Positions 33,599 through 42,686 are shown, counted from the stretch's first letter. The stretch: DNA of 64,000 nt from Halorubrum yunnanense (GCF_026586675.1 NZ_JAODIX010000019.1:1-64000); one strand, 5' to 3'. The notes: generated from the letters alone by a model not told the origin. Made by a program: numbers and translations.

Positions 33599-34504
33599 TT
33601 AAATAACGTCCAGCGCCGCGTCGACGTCGGCGGCGATCGCCTCGCGCGCCGCCTCGTCCGGGAGCGTGAGCGGCGGGCGGACCGCCGGGTCCGGAATGAA
33701 CCCGCGGTGCGCGGCCGCAACCTTCGTCGCGGGCGCGAACCCGTGGTCGCCGCACCGGTCGAAGAGCGGAGCGATCGCCTCACGGTGGAGCGTCAGCGCG
33801 CGGTCGTCGTCGCCGGCCCGGAGCGCCTCGCCGAGGGCGACGAAGACCTCCGGGATCACCTGCGAGAGCGCGTGGATCCCGCCGTCGACCCCGAGCGACG
33901 CGCTCGGGTACAGCAGGGCGTCGACGCCCTGGAAGACGGTGAACTCGTCCGGGGTCCGGTCGACGGCGGTGTCGATCGCGGAGATGTCGCCGCTGGTGTC
34001 TTTCAGGCCGACGATCGCCTCGCGCTCGGCCGCGGCGGCGAGGACGTCGGGGTCGATCGGCTCGCCGACCGTCGACGGGATGTCGTAGAGGAAGAGGGGG
34101 AGGGGGGCGTCGTCGGCGACCGCGTCGAGGAACGCCCGCTGCCCCGCCGGCGCCGTCGAGTTGTGGTAGTACGGGAGCGTTACCAGTCCCGCGTCCGCCC
34201 CGGCCGCGTCCGCGGCCCGGAGCCGGTCGAGGACGCCCGAGACGGTCGTGTCCGCCGCGCCCGCGATCACGGGGACCCGGCCGTCGGCCGCCTCGGCCGT
34301 CGTCTCGACGACCGCCCGTCGCTCCGCGTCGGTGAGGCTGGCGAACTCGCCCGTCGTCCCGCAGGGGACCATCCCGTCGAGGCCGGCGTCAACGAGCGTC
34401 GAGACGTGGCTCGCGAGCGCGTCGACGTCGACGTCGCCGTCGGCGTCGAAGGGGGTCACGATCGGGGGCGAGACGGCGCCGTACTGGAACTCGATGTCGC
34501 TCAT
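33599..34504 (-). CDS. DHDPS/KDG-aldolase family protein
   Basis: A 301-residue class I aldolase of the DapA superfamily. The GTTGEF signature (about residues 47-52) and the Schiff-base Lys in AIVGLKDTSGD (about 163) are present; the catalytic Tyr is in LYDIPSTVG (about 138). It is a paralogue of the true DapA at 56807-57808, which has YNVPSRTG and IQGYKAASGD instead. It is isolated from lysine genes. In haloarchaea the most likely job is 2-keto-3-deoxy(phospho)gluconate aldolase of the Entner-Doudoroff branch; N-acetylneuraminate lyase or a dehydratase are alternatives. ATG 34504 begins MSDIEFQYGAVSPPIVTPF, the family N-terminus. Confidence 0.85.
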   Translation of the reverse strand: MSDIEFQYGAVSPPIVTPFDADGDVDVDALASHVSTLVDAGLDGMVPCGTTGEFASLTDAERRAVVETTAEAADGRVPVIAGAADTTVSGVLDRLRAADAAGADAGLVTLPYYHNSTAPAGQRAFLDAVADDAPLPLFLYDIPSTVGEPIDPDVLAAAAEREAIVGLKDTSGDISAIDTAVDRTPDEFTVFQGVDALLYPSASLGVDGGIHALSQVIPEVFVALGEALRAGDDDRALTLHREAIAPLFDRCGDHGFAPATKVAAAHRGFIPDPAVRPPLTLPDEAAREAIAADVDAALDVI

Positions 34505-34594
34505 GCCTCCGGGTTCGGCGGGCCGCGAAAAAGGCGTTACCCAAGCGGCGGTACAACTATACTGGTCCGTCGCCACGTATCGGTGGAGTCTACT

Positions 34595-35011
34595 ATGGAT
34601 ATCTCAGAGAAGCTCCTCTGTCTGTTCAGCGCCGACGTCCGCGAGGCGGACGGCGAGTACGTCGTTGACGTCCCGCGTCGCGAGATCGAGACCGGATCGC
34701 TGGAGCCCGGCGAGACGTATCGGGTCGCGCTCATCTCCCGCTCGGAGAGCGAGTCGAACGACGAGACCGACGGCGACACCGACGTCTCGGCGTCCCGCGC
34801 CGACGACGGGCCCCAACCGCCCGTCGAGCCGGGCGAGATGCGATACGTCGAGATCGAGGACCTCGGCAAGCAGGGCGACGGCATCGCCCGCGTCGAGCGC
34901 GGCTACGTGATCATCGTCCCCGACACGCAGGTCGGCCAGCGCGTCAAAATCGAGATCACGGAGGTCAAGTCCAACTTCGCCGTCGGCGAGGTCGTCGAGG
35001 AATCGACGTAA
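34595..35011 (+). CDS. TRAM-domain RNA-binding protein
   Basis: A 138-residue protein with a C-terminal TRAM domain: GEMRYVEIEDLGKQGDGIAR, VERGYVIIVPDTQVGQRVKI, EITEVKSNFAVGEVVEE. Small TRAM proteins of this kind act as RNA chaperones in methanogens and other archaea. The N-terminal half (MDISEKLLCLFSADVREADG, EYVVDVPRREIETGSLEPGE) is conserved in haloarchaeal members, and an acidic Ser/Asp linker joins the parts. It starts at ATG 34595 just downstream of a ctactatgg context. The tandem 22-bp repeat lies between it and the AAA gene. Confidence 0.87.
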   Translation: MDISEKLLCLFSADVREADGEYVVDVPRREIETGSLEPGETYRVALISRSESESNDETDGDTDVSASRADDGPQPPVEPGEMRYVEIEDLGKQGDGIARVERGYVIIVPDTQVGQRVKIEITEVKSNFAVGEVVEEST

Positions 35012-35074
35012 CAACGAGACGAAACGAGGAGACGGAACGACGGTCGCGATTCGCGGCCCGCCGCGGCGCCTCTC

Positions 35075-35160
35075 GCGAATCGTCGTGGCGTCTGCTGCGA
35101 ATTGTCGTGGCGTCTGCTGCGAATTGTCGTGGCGTCTGCTGCGAATTGTCGTGGCTTCTA
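35075..35160. repeat. 22-bp tandem repeat, four units
   Basis: Units start at 35075, 35097, 35119 and 35141 (the last truncated at 20 bp). Consensus GCGAATTGTCGTGGCGTCTGCT; unit 1 has one C for T. It fills the gap between the TRAM gene stop and the AAA ATPase start 71 bp downstream. Units 2 and 3 are identical, pointing to recent slippage. Not long enough and without spacers for a CRISPR array. Confidence 0.9.
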
Positions 35161-35230
35161 TGTGCGATCCGCGCGTACGCAGTTTCATGGAGTCGATGAG
35201 CGTCGCCACCGCCCGAAGCCCCCGACGACT

Positions 35231-37318
35231 ATGCCGCACATGAGCGTTCGACTGCCCGTCGCGAACGCTCCCGAATCGATCGGCGACCGCCGGGTCGGGC
35301 TCTCCCCGTCGGTGCTTTCGGACCTCGGCGTCGACCCCGGGGCGGCCGTGAGCGTCCGCGGCGGCCGGACCACCGTCGCGGTCGTGGCCGCGGTCGACGA
35401 CGACCCCGGCGGGGCCTGTCTCCCCGGCCCGATCCGCCGGAACGCCGACGTCGATCCCGGCGACACGGTCACGGTCGAACCCGCCGACCCCGCCGCGGCG
35501 TCGGCGGTCACCCTCCGACTCGACGAGTCGATGGACCTCACCCGCGCGGCGGCCGCCCTGCGTCGCCGCATCGAGGGGACGGCCGTCTCCGTCGGCGACG
35601 AGGTCGAGGCGACCCTGCTCGGCGGCGCGCTGTCGCTCTCGTTCGCCGTCGACGACGTGGCGCCGTCCTCGCCCGGGATCGTCGGGGAGGAGACCGAGAT
35701 CGACGTGACGACCGACGAGGGGACGGCGGCGGTCGTGAGCAAGCCCGACGCCGCCGACTCCGACGGCGTCGTGCCCGCGGCGACGTTCCGGGACCTCCGC
35801 GAGGCGGCCGCGACCCGGCTCGACGGCCGCGAGTCGTTCGCGGCGGCCGGCCGCGCGACCACGCTCGGGCTCCTCCTCGAAGGGCCGCGCGGGGCCGGCA
35901 AGACGACGCTCGTTGAGGCGGTCGCGGCCGCGGTCGACGCGACCCTCGTCACGGCCTCGGCCGCGCGGCTGCGCGGCGAGAGCGCGGGCGACCGCGACCG
36001 CCGGCTCGACCGCGTCGTCGAGGCCGCGGGCGACGCCGACCGGGCGGTGGTCCTCCTCGACGACCTCGAGGTCCTCGGCGACGACGGCGCCGGCGCGACG
36101 CTCGGCGACCGCCTCCGAGAGACGCTCGACGAGCTGCGGGCCACGGACGGGACGGTCGTGGTCGGGGCGACTACGGACGCCGAGCGCGTCCCCGAGGCGC
36201 TGCGGCGCGGCGGGCGGTTCGACCGGGAGGTCGAGCTCGCGCCCCTGAGCGTCGAGGACCGGGAGGAGGCGCTCAGGAGGGTCGCCCGCGACGTGCCGCT
36301 CGCGATGGACGTCGACTTCCCGGCGACGGCGACCCGGATCAACGGGTTCGTCCTCGCCGACGTCGCGGTACTCGTCGACGCCGCGTTGGAGCGGGCGGTG
36401 CGCCGGGAGGGGCGCACCGCGGTCCGGCAGGCCGACCTCGACCGGGCGATGGAGTCGATCGACCCGGGCGGGCTGAGGGACGTCGCCGTCGACGTCCCGT
36501 CGGTCTCGTGGGACGAGGTCGGCGGGCTGGAGGCGGCGAAACGCGAGATCGTCCGCGCAGTCTACTGGCCCTTGGAGTACGCCGACCGCTTCGAGCGCGC
36601 CGGCATCGAGCCGCCCTCGGGCGTGCTACTGTACGGCCCGCCCGGCACCGGGAAGACGCTGCTGGCGCGGGCGGCCGCCAGCCTCAGCGATGCGAACTTT
36701 ATCTCGGTGAACGGCCCGGAGCTGTTGAACCGCTACGTCGGCGCGAGCGAGCAGGCGGTGCGGGACCTGTTCGCGACGGCGCGGGAGAACGCCCCGGCCG
36801 TCGTCTTCTTCGACGAGGTCGACGCGATCTCCCCGAAGCGGCGCGGCGACGACACCGGCGCCGGCGAACGCGTCGTCTCCCAGCTCTTGACCGAGCTCGA
36901 CGGGCTCGAACCCCTGACGGACGTCGTCGTCGTCGCGGCGACCAACCGCCCCGACTCGATCGACGAGGCGCTGCTACGGCCGGGCCGGATCGAGAAGGCG
37001 GTCGAGACGCCCCTGCCCGACGAGGCGGCGCGGCGGGAGATTCTCGCGATCCACACGCGGAACACGCCGACGACCTCGGCGGTCGACCTCGACGCGCTGG
37101 CGGCTCGGACCGCCGGATACAGCGGCGGCGACATCGCCGCGCTGGTGCGGGAGGCCGCGATGCTCGCCATCGAGGAGACGATCGTCGACGAGGACGGCGA
37201 CGCCGACGGCCTGCACGAGGCGATCGCGGTCGACGTCGACCACTTCGAGCGCGCGCTCGCCGAGACCGCGCCCTCGGTGACCGAGCCCGAGGAGCTGACG
37301 GCGTCGACGCAGGAGTAA
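35231..37318 (+). CDS. Cdc48-type two-domain AAA ATPase
   Basis: A 695-residue AAA+ protein with an N-terminal Cdc48-like barrel domain (about 1-150) and two ATPase domains. D1 has Walker [10 protein letters not shown] (about 217) but its Walker B is [11 protein letters not shown] (about 272), with Asp where the catalytic Glu normally is. D2 has canonical [11 protein letters not shown] (about 469), [10 protein letters not shown] (about 525) and the second-region-of-homology [21 protein letters not shown]2 is likely the working motor while D1 may bind ATP without efficient hydrolysis. An unfoldase role feeding the proteasome is typical; no PAN or proteasome gene is adjacent. ATG 35231 is used; ATG 35240 is an equally possible start. 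Confidence 0.9.
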   Translation: MPHMSVRLPVANAPESIGDRRVGLSPSVLSDLGVDPGAAVSVRGGRTTVAVVAAVDDDPGGACLPGPIRRNADVDPGDTVTVEPADPAAASAVTLRLDESMDLTRAAAALRRRIEGTAVSVGDEVEATLLGGALSLSFAVDDVAPSSPGIVGEETEIDVTTDEGTAAVVSKPDAADSDGVVPAATFRDLREAAATRLDGRESFAAAGRATTLGLLLEGPRGAGKTTLVEAVAAAVDATLVTASAARLRGESAGDRDRRLDRVVEAAGDADRAVVLLDDLEVLGDDGAGATLGDRLRETLDELRATDGTVVVGATTDAERVPEALRRGGRFDREVELAPLSVEDREEALRRVARDVPLAMDVDFPATATRINGFVLADVAVLVDAALERAVRREGRTAVRQADLDRAMESIDPGGLRDVAVDVPSVSWDEVGGLEAAKREIVRAVYWPLEYADRFERAGIEPPSGVLLYGPPGTGKTLLARAAASLSDANFISVNGPELLNRYVGASEQAVRDLFATARENAPAVVFFDEVDAISPKRRGDDTGAGERVVSQLLTELDGLEPLTDVVVVAATNRPDSIDEALLRPGRIEKAVETPLPDEAARREILAIHTRNTPTTSAVDLDALAARTAGYSGGDIAALVREAAMLAIEETIVDEDGDADGLHEAIAVDVDHFERALAETAPSVTEPEELTASTQE

Positions 37319-37446
37319 GTGAGACGGCCGAACCGCCCTCGCCGGTCGAACAAGGGAACCAGCGGGACCCACACGGTGACCGAACAAAGTGAGGTCGCGA
37401 GAGACAGCGCCGCTGCGGTCGTTTCAGCCGGTCGATCGCTCTTGAT

Positions 37447-37456
37447 TATTTAAATA
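37447..37456. promoter_or_regulatory. orphan palindromic TATA-like box
   Basis: tatttaaata, a perfect 10-bp palindrome that resembles a haloarchaeal TATA box on either strand, in the 220-bp gap after the AAA gene. No start codon at leaderless distance leads to a credible gene. The rest of 37319-37538 shows nothing else recognisable. Confidence 0.4.
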
Positions 37457-37538
37457 GGCGGAGCCGGCAGTGCCGTCACGAGAGCCTTCGGCGTCGTCAC
37501 GGAATCCACTAGGTCGGCGACAGCGTTCGGGACTGACG

Positions 37539-37763
37539 CTATCCGCGCTCTTCGTGGAGATTAAGCACGAAGTAGGCGATCCCGAACGCGGCGAGCAGCT
37601 CCACCGCCGAGACCATCCAGAACGCGGTCTCGAAGGCGAACCCCTGGCGTTCCAGCGTCGGCAGCGCGAACAGCGCGGCGGACGCGAGGGCGAAGCAGAC
37701 GCCGATCCCGACGGCCGACGTGGTGTTTAGTACGGCGACAGTTTCGGTTGATTCGTTGGACAT
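37539..37763 (-). CDS. small two-helix membrane protein downstream of the rhodopsin gene
   Basis: A 74-residue protein with two membrane helices (about residues 15-34 and 46-67), an N-terminus MSNESTETVAVLNTTSAVGI and a short charged tail LHEERG. It starts 66 bp after the archaerhodopsin stop on the same strand and so can be part of the same transcript, although an AT-rich tract (cttttta, minus strand, about 37781-37787) could be its own promoter. I recognise no family. Small membrane or regulatory proteins are known near bop in Halobacterium, but I see no specific similarity to Brz, Brb or Blp. Role in folding or carotenoid/retinal handling is speculation. Confidence 0.65.
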   Translation of the reverse strand: MSNESTETVAVLNTTSAVGIGVCFALASAALFALPTLERQGFAFETAFWMVSAVELLAAFGIAYFVLNLHEERG

Positions 37764-37829
37764 GGATGGTGTATGAGTGTAAAAAGTAGTACAACGGTTT
37801 AAGGGCCGGTGCGAGAGGTCGGGAACGCC

Positions 37830-38606
37830 TCAGTCGGCGGCCGACGCCTCGCCCGCAGACGGCTCCGGCGCCTCGGTGTCACCGAGGATGGCGCGACTGC
37901 GCAGGAGGATGAACCCGAAGCCGACCTTCGCGCTCACGTCCAGCACCATGAACAGGAGGGTCTCGATGCCGAGGCCGACGACGCCGGCGCCCTCGGTCCC
38001 GATGATCCACAGGATCGGGTAGGCCGTCCAGAGGACCAAAGTCAGCACGGTCAACGTGTTGAACGTGCTCTGAACCTCCGCCGAGCGCTGCTTGGCCGCG
38101 CTACGGAGGCTCGTGGCGAGGAAGTACAGCACGACGATCATCGCGATCGTGCTGAACAGCCACCACGTGTACCGAGCGAGCATCGTCTTCGACAGGGCGC
38201 CGATGAGACCGGTGACGATCATCAGCGCGTCGACGCCGATCAGCGTACCGATGCTGACCCGGTCGACTTTCGCGAGCAGCGCGAGGTCAAGCAGGAGCAG
38301 CGGCGTGGTGAACAGCCAGTCTGCGTACCGCGCGTAGTAGATTTCAAGCGTACCGCGACCGACGACTTCGACTTCGGTCAGTCCGACGCCGAAGAACATC
38401 GACAGATACGCGGCCGACGCGATACCCGGCACGAGGATCGTGATCGCGTAGTACTCACGGGCCTCCTTGTCCGTGACCCCCCATCCCTGTATGAGGAAGT
38501 AGAAGGTCCCGATGAGCATGAATATCGTTCCGATACCTAGCCACAGCGTTTCGGGCCGACCGTCCCCGAGGACGTCGAACCCTGCCTGTAGTACTGTCGG
38601 ATCCAT
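37830..38606 (-). CDS. archaerhodopsin-type light-driven proton pump
   Basis: A 258-residue seven-helix retinal protein very close to Halorubrum archaerhodopsins ([47 protein letters not shown]). Proton acceptor Asp96 and donor Asp107 correspond to Asp85 and Asp96 of bacteriorhodopsin. The proton-release pair is Glu205 and Glu215, and the Schiff-base Lys227 is in [11 protein letters not shown]. All pump residues are therefore present and it should export protons on illumination, making membrane potential. ATG 38606 (MDPTVLQAG) matches the family precursor; a longer start at 38636 is unlikely. A perfect palindrome lies 54-66 bp upstream. Retinal synthesis genes are not in the window. Confidence 0.95.
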   Translation of the reverse strand: MDPTVLQAGFDVLGDGRPETLWLGIGTIFMLIGTFYFLIQGWGVTDKEAREYYAITILVPGIASAAYLSMFFGVGLTEVEVVGRGTLEIYYARYADWLFTTPLLLLDLALLAKVDRVSIGTLIGVDALMIVTGLIGALSKTMLARYTWWLFSTIAMIVVLYFLATSLRSAAKQRSAEVQSTFNTLTVLTLVLWTAYPILWIIGTEGAGVVGLGIETLLFMVLDVSAKVGFGFILLRSRAILGDTEAPEPSAGEASAAD

Positions 38607-38659
38607 ACGCAACCATAGGTACAGTCTATTGGACAATCAACTTCGACACATCATAGTTA

Positions 38660-38672
38660 GGTATCCGATACC
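38660..38672. promoter_or_regulatory. palindrome upstream of the archaerhodopsin gene, possible activator site
   Basis: GGTATC-C-GATACC, a perfect 13-bp palindrome 54-66 bp upstream of the rhodopsin start, within an AT-rich promoter region. In Halobacterium the bop gene has an upstream activator sequence for Bat at similar distance. The sequence here differs from the known bop UAS, so equivalence is inferred only from position and symmetry. Confidence 0.45.
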
Positions 38673-38854
38673 GATTCGTCGACCCGGATTTTAGTATCGT
38701 GTTTTGAATATCTGGAATAAAATGTGATTCGGCGGGTTTCGCGCCGGTCGAGACCCCCAACGACGACGGTTTCACCCCGGCGTTGGCCGCCGCCGGCGGG
38801 GCGACCCTTACTGGTGACCCAAAACGAAACCCGTCTGGCGATCATAATGCCCGT

Positions 38855-39232
38855 ATGGCAAACGACGAGACCGAAACGGAGACCGAAACGACGGACCAAG
38901 TCGAAGAAGAGACGGAACAGACGACCGAGACGGAGGCGACGGCGCTCGACATGGAGGCGCTCGACACGTACGAGGACCGCGTGGAGGAGCTCTCGTCGGC
39001 GCTGGAGGAACGGGAGGAGACGATCGAGGACCTCGAGTCGGTGGTCGAGGCGCAGTCCGAGCAGATCGAGAAGCTCGAGGACCGGTTCCTTGACCTGTCC
39101 GCGCGCGTCGCGGACGGGCGGAACCTCGGCGTCTGTCCGGAGTGTAACGGGCCGACGGAGAAGCAGGAGCGCCTGTTCCGGAGCGACACGATCGAGTGTC
39201 TGCGGTGCGGCGAGGTCATCCACACGTACTGA
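38855..39232 (+). CDS. acidic coiled-coil protein with C-terminal zinc ribbon
   Basis: A 125-residue protein. The first 35 residues are a Thr/Glu-rich acidic region. Residues 36-85 are a heptad coiled coil (EDRVEELSSALEEREETIED, LESVVEAQSEQIEKLEDRFL). The C-terminus is a zinc ribbon, CPECNGPTEKQERLF...CLRCGEVIHTY. A structural or transcription-related role is possible; no specific family recognised. Its ATG 38855 follows the AT-rich region shared with the divergent rhodopsin gene (249 bp), so the two promoters may interfere or share control. It converges on a methyltransferase gene 48 bp downstream. Confidence 0.75.
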   Translation: MANDETETETETTDQVEEETEQTTETEATALDMEALDTYEDRVEELSSALEEREETIEDLESVVEAQSEQIEKLEDRFLDLSARVADGRNLGVCPECNGPTEKQERLFRSDTIECLRCGEVIHTY

Positions 39233-39280
39233 GCCGCGCGCGCGGTCCGCCCTCGCGCGACGGCGGCGCCAGGGAGACGG

Positions 39281-40033
39281 CTACTCGTCGGCGTCGTCGC
39301 GCCCGGCCGAGACGCGGGCGTCCCAGTAGGAGACGGAGGCCACGTAGTCGCCCGGGACCGTGTTCCCGGCGACCTCGTCGAGGGCGCGGAAGGGCTTCGC
39401 GACGGGGCCGGGGAGTTCGCGGTAGAAGCCGTACGGCAGCACGAAATCGTGCTCCTCGCCGGCGAGCGTCAGGTCCGCGGCGCGCAGCATGTCGACCACC
39501 TGCCGCTCGGAGTAGAGCCGGGAACCCATCGGGAGCAGCCGGGTGTACAGCGTCCGGAGGCTGCGGCTGTTGAACGTGTCGAAGAACACCTGATCGGCGC
39601 TGACGCGGCGCAGTTCGCGGGCGAACGGCACCGGGTCGTCCATCAGGTGGAAAAAGCGCATCGCGACCACCGTGTCGAAGTGGTCGTCCGGGAACGGGAG
39701 CCGGGAGGCGTCGCCGCGGACGAACTCCACCGTGTCGGAGAGCCCCGCCTCGGCCGCGTTCTGTCGCCCCTGTTCGAGCATCTCGCGGGAGATGTCGAGC
39801 CCGACGATGTCGGCGCCTTGGTCCGCGAGCATGGTCGTGAACCGGCCGGTTCCGCAGGCGACCTCCAGCACGCGGCGACCCTCCTCGATCGGTCCCAGCG
39901 CAGAGAGGACCGCCTCCTTCTCGCGCCGGTCGATGAGCTCTCCGCCGCCCGAGAACCTGACGTCCTCGTACTCCTCCGCGACCTCGTCGGCCTGGTACCA
40001 GTCCTGTCCCTTCACGTTGTGCGTACTGCACAC
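39281..40033 (-). CDS. SAM-dependent methyltransferase
   Basis: A 250-residue class I methyltransferase. The N-terminus (VKGQDWYQADEVAEEYEDVR, FSGGGELIDRREKEAVL) precedes motif I VLEVACGTGRFTTMLADQGA (about residues 55-74), IVGLDISREMLEQG and a FVRGDASRLPFPDDHFDTVV post-motif, typical of the Methyltransf_11/UbiE branch. The C-terminal half, with a Leu/Arg-rich SLRTLYTRLLPMGSRLYSER segment and LPYGFYRELPGPVAKPFRAL, resembles lipid or quinone methyltransferases. Substrate unknown. The start is GTG: 40033 is used, and a second GTG at 40015 (VKGQDW) is equally credible. Confidence 0.82.
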   Translation of the reverse strand: MCSTHNVKGQDWYQADEVAEEYEDVRFSGGGELIDRREKEAVLSALGPIEEGRRVLEVACGTGRFTTMLADQGADIVGLDISREMLEQGRQNAAEAGLSDTVEFVRGDASRLPFPDDHFDTVVAMRFFHLMDDPVPFARELRRVSADQVFFDTFNSRSLRTLYTRLLPMGSRLYSERQVVDMLRAADLTLAGEEHDFVLPYGFYRELPGPVAKPFRALDEVAGNTVPGDYVASVSYWDARVSAGRDDADE

Positions 40034-40338
40034 GCGACCGACAAAACCGTACTGGATGCGGTCGGGGACGGAGGCAGGGCGACCGACGATCGCGGACCGA
40101 ACCCGACCCGGGCGACACCCCCGACCGAGCGTAATGCGGTGCCTACTCGCTCACCGAGACCGGCCGACCGATTCCTCGACGGTCACGGTGACGCGTCACG
40201 GACCGGACGCGGGAAATCCCGCCCGATCGATCGGGTTCGACGGACGACTGGAACGTGATATTAACACATTATATTCTCCCAATCGGATTCCCCAATATGT
40301 AGCTAACCTTTACCAATAAGCGATGAGTTGAGCAGCGT
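40034..40338. other. 305-bp intergenic region, no gene seen
   Basis: Lies between the methyltransferase (minus) and winged-helix (plus) genes, so it holds two divergent promoters. It contains short palindromes, GGGAAATCCC near 40210, CGATCGATCG near 40224 and GGTCACGGTGACGCGTCACG near 40182. The last 80 bp are AT-rich (attatattctccc; aatatgtagctaa), which fits the promoter of the downstream gene. No structured RNA or coding frame was recognised. Confidence 0.5.
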
Positions 40339-40611
40339 ATGAGTACCAGTCCAGCGGAGACCGCCGACCAAGACCGCCTCTCGGAGAGCGAGTACCGCGA
40401 CCGCTTGCGCGAACTTCCCCCCAGCGCTAAGCTCGTCGCCAAAGTACTGGAGGGCGACTCCCCCCTCTCGCAGGGCGGGCTCGCCGAGGAGTCGCTCCTG
40501 CCCGACCGCACCGTTCGCTACGCGCTCAACCGCCTGGAGGAGGAGGGGCTCGTCGACTCCCGCTACAGCTTCAAGGACGCCCGCAAGCAGGTCTATTACC
40601 TGACAATTTAA
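40339..40611 (+). CDS. small winged-helix DNA-binding protein
   Basis: A 90-residue protein that is essentially one winged helix: SAKLVAKVLEGDSPLSQGGL, AEESLLPDRTVRYALNRLEE, EGLVDSRYSFKDARKQVYYL. This corresponds to the MarR/TrmB-type HTH found in many one-domain haloarchaeal regulators. It lacks an effector domain, so it may respond through partners or act as an architectural regulator. A short acidic N-terminal tail (MSTSPAETADQDRLSESEY) precedes it. The glycosyltransferase gene starts 62 bp downstream on the same strand and could be co-transcribed. Confidence 0.83.
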   Translation: MSTSPAETADQDRLSESEYRDRLRELPPSAKLVAKVLEGDSPLSQGGLAEESLLPDRTVRYALNRLEEEGLVDSRYSFKDARKQVYYLTI

Positions 40612-40673
40612 CCGGAACGACCGTCGAGGACGCACGGAGCCCTTTTTATTCCCTCGCCCCGACATCCAAGCGT

Positions 40674-41705
40674 ATGGAGCTCTCGGTCGTCGTACCGACC
40701 CTCAACGGGCGAGACCGGCTGGCCGCCTGTCTCGATGCGCTGGCGACACACGCCCCCGAGGCGGAGGTGATCGTCGCCAACGGCCCGTCCGCGGACGGGA
40801 CGACCGGGATGGTGCGCGACCGGGACGACGTCGACGTGCTCGTCGAGATATCGGACCGGACGGTCAACGTCGCCCGCAACGCCGGCATCGAGGTCGCGAC
40901 CGGCGACGCGGTCGCCTTCGTCGACTACGACAACCGGATCGGTGAGGGGTGGTTCGACGCGGTCCGGGCCGGGCTCGACGACGCCAAGGCGGTGACGGGA
41001 CCGGTGACGCCGCTCGAATCGTCTCGCGGGGCCGGACGCGACGACGACGAAGGGGTCGGCGACGGTGACCGAGACGACGGGAGCGACGACGCCGGCAAGA
41101 CAGACGACGCCGGCAAGACCGACGACGCCGGCAAGACCGACGACGACCTGGGCCCCGAACGCCGGACGATCGCCGGCCGGGACGTCACCTACTTCGCCGG
41201 CGGGAACGTCGCTTTCCGCCGGGAGACGCTCCGAGACCTCGACGGCTTCGACGAGTACCTCCGGACCGGAGGCGCGCGCGACGCGGCCCACCGTCTCGCG
41301 CAGATGGACCGCGAGGTCGCGTGGCGCGACGACCTCGCCGTGACCGCGGAGCCGCCCAGCCCGACCGCGGTCGACGGCGGGCGCAGCGCCCGCGAGTGGG
41401 GCTGGAAGTACCGGGCGCTCGCGTACCGGCTGCTGAAGAACTACGGGGTCCGGCCGACGGTGATCGCACGGGCCGGCTCGCACGCCGCGACGGACGCGAT
41501 CGGCGCGGCCGCCGACGTGGTCCGCGGCGAGTCGACGCCGTCGCGGTGGCTTGCGACCGGTCGAGACGTGCTCGTCGGCCTCGCCAGCGGGAGCTCGGAC
41601 GGCCTCGTCGCCCGGAGCCGAGACCGGAGCCACGCCCGGAACCCGAACGGGCTCTCGGAGCGCGCCGACCGCGCCGTGGCGAAGTACGACCGGCGGACGG
41701 AGTGA
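40674..41705 (+). CDS. family 2 glycosyltransferase
   Basis: A 343-residue GT-A fold glycosyltransferase. The N-terminus MELSVVVPTLNGRDRLAACL, then a nucleotide-sugar region VIVANGPSADGT and an acidic AFVDYDNRIG in place of the usual DxD. The RETLRDLDGFDEYLRTGG segment is typical of GT2 acceptor-side helices. There is no membrane helix, so it is cytosolic or peripheral. A three-copy hexapeptide repeat (DDAGKT) lies near residues 138-155. Roles in N-glycan or S-layer glycan assembly are likely, but no agl gene is adjacent. HisF follows 44 bp downstream on the same strand. Confidence 0.83.
   Translation: MELSVVVPTLNGRDRLAACLDALATHAPEAEVIVANGPSADGTTGMVRDRDDVDVLVEISDRTVNVARNAGIEVATGDAVAFVDYDNRIGEGWFDAVRAGLDDAKAVTGPVTPLESSRGAGRDDDEGVGDGDRDDGSDDAGKTDDAGKTDDAGKTDDDLGPERRTIAGRDVTYFAGGNVAFRRETLRDLDGFDEYLRTGGARDAAHRLAQMDREVAWRDDLAVTAEPPSPTAVDGGRSAREWGWKYRALAYRLLKNYGVRPTVIARAGSHAATDAIGAAADVVRGESTPSRWLATGRDVLVGLASGSSDGLVARSRDRSHARNPNGLSERADRAVAKYDRRTE
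41085..41138. repeat. 18-bp in-frame tandem repeat within the glycosyltransferase gene
   Basis: Three units of GACGACGCCGGCAAGAC(A/C) encode DDAGKT three times inside an acidic loop. Only the last base of the first unit differs, so the expansion is recent and keeps frame. Confidence 0.95.
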
Positions 41706-41749
41706 CCCCGCGCCTTTTAACCTCCGGCGTCGTCTACGGCCGGTAACGA

Positions 41750-42568
41750 ATGGGACTCACGAAGCGGATCATCCCCTGTATCGACGTCGACCTCGACGAC
41801 GACGGGGACGCGGCGGTGTACACGGGCGTCAACTTCGAGAACCTGGAGTACACCGGCGACCCGGTCGAGCTGGCGAAGAAGTACAACGCGGCCGGGGCCG
41901 ACGAGTTCGTCTTCCTCGACATCACCGCGAGCGCCGAGGGGCGCGAGACGATGCTCGACGTGGTGAACGCGGTCGCGGACGAGTGTTTCATCCCGCTGAC
42001 GGTCGGCGGCGGCATCCGCACCAAGGCCGACATCAAGGAGACCCTCCGCGCGGGCGCGGACAAGGTATCGATCACGACCGGCGCCCTGGAGCGTCCCGCG
42101 CTCATCGAGGAGGGCGCGGCCGCGTTCGGCAGCCAGTGTATCGTCATCTCGATCGACGCGCGCCGCCGCCACGACGACGCGGGCGAGCACTTCTACGAGG
42201 ACGACGACGGCGAGACGGTGTGGTTCGAGTGCACGAAGAAGGGCGGACGCGAGGGCACCGGCGTCGACGCCGTCTCGTGGGCGAAGGAGGCCGAGGAGCG
42301 CGGCGCCGGCGAGCTGTTCGTCAACTCCATCGACATGGACGGGACGAAGGACGGTTACGACATCCCGCTGATGAACGCGGTCGGGGAGGCCGTCTCCACC
42401 CCTCTCATCGCCTCCTCGGGCTGCGGCGGCCCCGAGGACATGTACGACGTGTTCACCGAGGCGAACGCCGACGCCGGGCTCGCCGCCTCCATCTTCCACT
42501 TCGGCGACTACTCCATCGAGGAGACGAAGCGGTACCTCGACGAGCGCGGCGTCCCCGTCCGGCTGTGA
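41750..42568 (+). CDS. hisF: imidazole glycerol phosphate synthase, cyclase subunit HisF
   Basis: A 272-residue beta/alpha-barrel enzyme. With the glutaminase HisH it makes imidazole glycerol phosphate and AICAR in histidine synthesis. The catalytic Asp is in [15 protein letters not shown] (about residue 11) and the second in [14 protein letters not shown] (about 190). Further motifs are [27 protein letters not shown], and [15 protein letters not shown]. The barrel includes a haloarchaeal acidic insertion near residues 137-155. Start at ATG 41750 gives the family N-terminus [13 protein letters not shown]. HisH is not nearby; haloarchaeal his genes are commonly scattered. Confidence 0.97.
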   Translation: MGLTKRIIPCIDVDLDDDGDAAVYTGVNFENLEYTGDPVELAKKYNAAGADEFVFLDITASAEGRETMLDVVNAVADECFIPLTVGGGIRTKADIKETLRAGADKVSITTGALERPALIEEGAAAFGSQCIVISIDARRRHDDAGEHFYEDDDGETVWFECTKKGGREGTGVDAVSWAKEAEERGAGELFVNSIDMDGTKDGYDIPLMNAVGEAVSTPLIASSGCGGPEDMYDVFTEANADAGLAASIFHFGDYSIEETKRYLDERGVPVRL

Positions 42569-42686
42569 ACGACCGATCGTGATTCCTACTCGGAACTGAA
42601 ATAACGTCCGTTCACAACTGACGTTGTTTCTGATAGCGGCGATCGAAACCAACAGTTATTATGTGAACCCGAGCGAAGCGTAACGT

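Noticed and set aside
32706-33755. Upstream extension of the DUF5788 gene
   Set aside because: Runs antisense to the YkgJ-like gene; the family N-terminus (KEYERKGLLERVNRE) begins at the GTG at 32705.
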